From Coriobacteriaceae bacterium (GTDB lineage Bacteria; Actinomycetota; Coriobacteriia; Coriobacteriales; Coriobacteriaceae): DNA of 33,467 nucleotides. Below the pieces are notes generated by a model that did no database searches, was not told the origin of the DNA, and saw only the letters and a list, made by a program, of their open reading frames with translations. Position numbers and translations under genes: made by a program. Where the stretch lies: NCBI GenBank assembly GCA_902362275.1, contig CABIWB010000009.1:85034-118500 (forward strand). The letters run 5' to 3'. Below are positions 31,493 through 33,467 of the stretch, piece after piece. The number at the start of each line of letters is the position of its first letter. Within the stretch, counting starts at the first letter, position 1.

Positions 31493-32273
31493 CGAACCCA
31501 CTCCCAATCGCAGGATCCTCGGTTGCCACTGCGGGCTGCTCCGCTTTTTTCTTATCACCCAAAACCGTCATCGCGACGACGATGATCGCGGCAAAGATCG
31601 CCACGCCCGTCGTGCTAATGCCAAAGTAGGCGACGAGGAAGAAGCCAGCGAAGAAGAACGGAGCCACCGTTTTGTTCATAATCATCTGCGCCAGCATCGC
31701 AAAGCCGAGTGCGGGCAAGAAGGCGGCGGCGACATCCATGCCGGTCTGAACGAAATCGGGGATGATGTTGAGCAGGCTGGCAACAGCATCGGCGCCAAAG
31801 AAGAATGCCAGGGGAATAATCAGCAGGCCGCACCAGCTCTGCGCGTAACCGGCGATGAGCATGTTGCGCGTGATGGCCTTGGTGTCTCCGTCCTCGACGT
31901 TTTTGTCGATACGGTGCACCAGCAGTAGCATCACCGGCTGGCCCAGGGCCGTATCGAGCGCCAGGACAATCGTTGCGATGGGAATGCCCAGGGTCAGGGC
32001 CGCCGAAGCGTCCGCGCCGGCCTGCATGGCAAGCGACACACCCAGAATGGTTCCGGAAATCGTATCGGGCGGGTTATACGCACCGACCGAGATGGCGCCG
32101 ACCATGGCAAGCTCCATCGTGGCGCCCATGATCGTGCCGGTCACCATGTCGCCCATGACAAGGCCGACCAACGGTCCGAGCACAATGGGGCGCTGAAGGT
32201 AACTCGTACCGGTCAGCCATTCGGAATAGCCCAAAAGGGCGATCAGGAAAATCAGGATTGTCTTGATAATCAT
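31482..32273 (-). CDS. PTS mannose/fructose/sorbose-family IIC component
   Basis: 263 residues, polytopic membrane protein of the EII-Sor/Man type. It has the usual N-terminal region LLGYSEWLTGTSYLQRPIVLGPLVGLVMGD, then GTIMGATMELAMVGAISVGAYNPPDT, and several further helices with AFLPALGFAMLAQMIMNK. The last 25 residues (DKKKAEQPAVATEDPAIGSG) form a hydrophilic tail that most IIC lack. Together with IID it moves the sugar while IIB phosphorylates it. Starts 8 bases after IIB. Confidence 0.95.
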   Translation of the reverse strand: MIIKTILIFLIALLGYSEWLTGTSYLQRPIVLGPLVGLVMGDMVTGTIMGATMELAMVGAISVGAYNPPDTISGTILGVSLAMQAGADASAALTLGIPIATIVLALDTALGQPVMLLLVHRIDKNVEDGDTKAITRNMLIAGYAQSWCGLLIIPLAFFFGADAVASLLNIIPDFVQTGMDVAAAFLPALGFAMLAQMIMNKTVAPFFFAGFFLVAYFGISTTGVAIFAAIIVVAMTVLGDKKKAEQPAVATEDPAIGSGFDEF

Positions 32274-32281
32274 GACAGCCC

Positions 32282-32752
32282 CTAACCGATGGCCTTCGCG
32301 GCATCAGTCTTCGCATCTGCCGGAATCATCTGAATGAACAGCTCGTAGCCCTCGCCGAGCAGCTCTTTGACGTATGCCTCGTTTTCGGGCGTGAGGAACA
32401 CGCTCGTCGAGACCTGGCGAGCATCCTCGCTAAAGGCAACGTTGCCGAGGTTGATCTTCTTGACGCCCATCGCCTTGGCGACGGCACCGGCCTGCTGGAT
32501 CGTCTCGCAAACCACGAAGAGCTTGTACTTATCGGTCACACCGCTCTGGAGCGCCTTGACGGCATCCTCGGTGTTTTTGACGACAACCTTGCAGCCCTCC
32601 GGTTTTGCAAGGGACAGGGCCTGCAGACGAAGCTTGTCATTGAGGACCGTGTCGCTTACCAACAGGATGCAGTCGGCACCCAGAGCCGAAGTCCAGCTAA
32701 CGGCAACCTGGCCGTGCAGCAGTCGATAGTCCACGCGAATCATCTGAATCAT
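32282..32752 (-). CDS. PTS mannose/fructose/sorbose-family IIB component
   Basis: 156 residues, with AGGGAG eight bases before the ATG. The phosphoacceptor histidine is in MIRVDYRLLHGQVAVSW, residue 13 in the LLHGQV signature of EIIB-Man. Further family marks are LVSDTVLNDKLRLQALSLAKP and VKKINLGNVAFSED. It takes phosphate from IIA and phosphorylates sugar bound to IIC/IID. The gap to IIA is 17 bases. Confidence 0.96.
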   Translation of the reverse strand: MIQMIRVDYRLLHGQVAVSWTSALGADCILLVSDTVLNDKLRLQALSLAKPEGCKVVVKNTEDAVKALQSGVTDKYKLFVVCETIQQAGAVAKAMGVKKINLGNVAFSEDARQVSTSVFLTPENEAYVKELLGEGYELFIQMIPADAKTDAAKAIG

Positions 32753-32769
32753 GATGTGCTCCCTAGCGA

Positions 32770-33186
32770 TTAAAACTCATCGAGTTCGGCCTGCCCCAGC
32801 AGGTCGTTGACGTACTTGACCTTGGTGTCGTCCGCCTCGACGATCTGACGAATGGCCTCATCGATCGGGGTGGATTCGGACACGAACAGCAGCTGAATAA
32901 GGAGCGGCAGGTTCATATTGGTCACGAGGTGCGTGTTGGGACGCGTCTGGACGATCTTGGTGAACTCGTTGTTGACACTGCCGCCAAAGAGGTCGGTGCA
33001 AACAACGACCTCATCGTCCGCGGCAAAGCCGTCCAGAATCGCTGCGGCCTCCTTGGTCAGGTCCTCGTTTCCGTCGACATACATAGAGAGCGCATGGACG
33101 TTTTCGCGCTCGCCGGAAAGCAGCCCAATGCTCTCGACGATTCCAGACGCAAAATGGGCATGGGATGCAACGATAAACTGCCTCAT
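32770..33186 (-). CDS. PTS mannose/fructose/sorbose-family IIA component
   Basis: 138 residues from the ATG at 33186, with AAAGGGG six bases upstream. The active histidine is H9 in FIVASHAHFASGIVES; the core FGGSVNNEF and LVTNMNLPLLIQLL match EIIA-Man. It receives phosphate from HPr. Four PTS genes follow one another (IIA, IIB, IIC, IID), so the transporter is complete apart from the general proteins. A terminator-like hairpin lies between it and the SIS gene upstream. Confidence 0.94.
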   Translation of the reverse strand: MRQFIVASHAHFASGIVESIGLLSGERENVHALSMYVDGNEDLTKEAAAILDGFAADDEVVVCTDLFGGSVNNEFTKIVQTRPNTHLVTNMNLPLLIQLLFVSESTPIDEAIRQIVEADDTKVKYVNDLLGQAELDEF

Positions 33187-33216
33187 TCGATTCCCCTTTC
33201 TTGCGAATTTCGGCAT

Positions 33217-33245
33217 AAAAATGCCCGGACGCATGCGCCCGGGCA
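33217..33245 (-). terminator. terminator-like hairpin between the SIS gene and PTS IIA
   Basis: tgcccgg (33222-33228) pairs with ccgggca (33239-33245); the loop contains gcatgc. On the minus strand TTTTTA follows. It lies between the SIS stop and the IIA ribosome site. It could limit how far the leading gene's transcript runs into the PTS genes. Confidence 0.75.
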
Positions 33246-33280
33246 GGGTGCTTCTTGATCAGTAGCTTATTTGTCACCGA

Positions 33281-33467
33281 TTAGTAGTCGAACTGGTGAT
33301 AGTAACGACGGTAGTTGAGGTTGTGCTTGGTGACCGTCTCGTAGTAAGCGGCAAGGCGATCGGTGATCAGCGAGGAGAGGATCCACGGAGACACGATGAC
33401 GCGGAACTCGTCGTCAAGGCCGGGGATCGCGAACTCGGCGGTGTCGATGATGTTGATGTCGGTGTCG
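33281..33467 (-). CDS. C-terminal end of a probable SIS-domain sugar-phosphate deglycase/isomerase (5' end beyond window)
   Basis: 61 residues up to a TAA at 33281. The visible end reads DTDINIIDTAEFAIPGLDDE, then FRVIVSPWILSSLITDRLAA and a tail HNLNYRRYYHQFDY. This tail, with RRY and an aromatic end after a helix of the form L..L..RLA.YYE, resembles the C termini of SIS-domain deglycases related to FrlB and GfrE/GfrF. The domain itself lies outside the window, so the assignment rests on the tail and on the neighbours (Man-family PTS, FrlC-like epimerase). Confidence 0.55.
   Translation of the reverse strand, partial: DTDINIIDTAEFAIPGLDDEFRVIVSPWILSSLITDRLAAYYETVTKHNLNYRRYYHQFDY

Overview
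This 33.5 kb window is GC-rich chromosomal DNA, densely packed with bacterial housekeeping genes. Codon use, the enolase / FtsB-like / Ppx-GppA order, the split between a large histidine operon and a sugar PTS, and short dispersed hairpin repeats together suggest an actinobacterium of the class Coriobacteriia, most like Collinsella. That assignment is inference; no rRNA or other marker is present. I see no prophage, transposase, CRISPR array or resistance gene.

Layout. 1-2.5 kb (minus strand): a BceRS-type intramembrane-sensing two-component pair, cut by the left edge, then an unrecognised 243-residue protein. 2.6-5.1 kb: purH, divergent from a GNAT acetyltransferase. 5.2-10 kb: a DUF2207 membrane protein, a gene-free 0.5 kb stretch, gluQ, a metallophosphoesterase and a small membrane protein. 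10.1-12.8 kb (plus strand): a UBA/DUF4342 membrane protein and a second, OmpR/HisKA-type two-component system, ending in a strong terminator. 12.8-14.3 kb: a galactitol-type PTS IIB with a stand-alone VOC protein, divergent from a membrane-anchored repeat protein. 14.3-14.8 kb: tRNA-Leu(UAA), followed by a rearranged region in which the tRNA 3' end and its terminator occur twice. 14.8-20.2 kb (minus strand): ppx/gppA, an FtsB/DivIC-like gene, enolase, mazG, a YfcE-like phosphodiesterase and a LarC C-terminal-domain protein. 20.5-29.6 kb: a PHP-type histidinol phosphatase convergent with the operon hisZG-hisD-hisC-hisB-hisH-hisA-hisF-hisI-hisE. 29.7-33.5 kb (minus strand): SIS-domain protein (partial), mannose-family PTS IIA-IIB-IIC-IID, and a FrlC-like epimerase.

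How the genes work together. Every step from PRPP and ATP to histidine is encoded between 20.5 and 29.6 kb; the phosphatase step, absent from the IGPD-only HisB, is supplied by the neighbouring PHP protein. HisZ and HisG are fused into one polypeptide. The right-hand operon looks like a take-up-and-cleave pathway for a phosphorylated sugar conjugate, possibly an Amadori product such as fructoselysine or glucoselysine.

The most unusual non-coding signal is a set of small hairpins in intergenic gaps. Several share a core like aaggaacgtcccca, but their complementary arms differ from site to site. One copy exactly fills the gap between the convergent hisK and hisE genes and covers the hisE stop codon. 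Two further palindromes sit inside the his operon.
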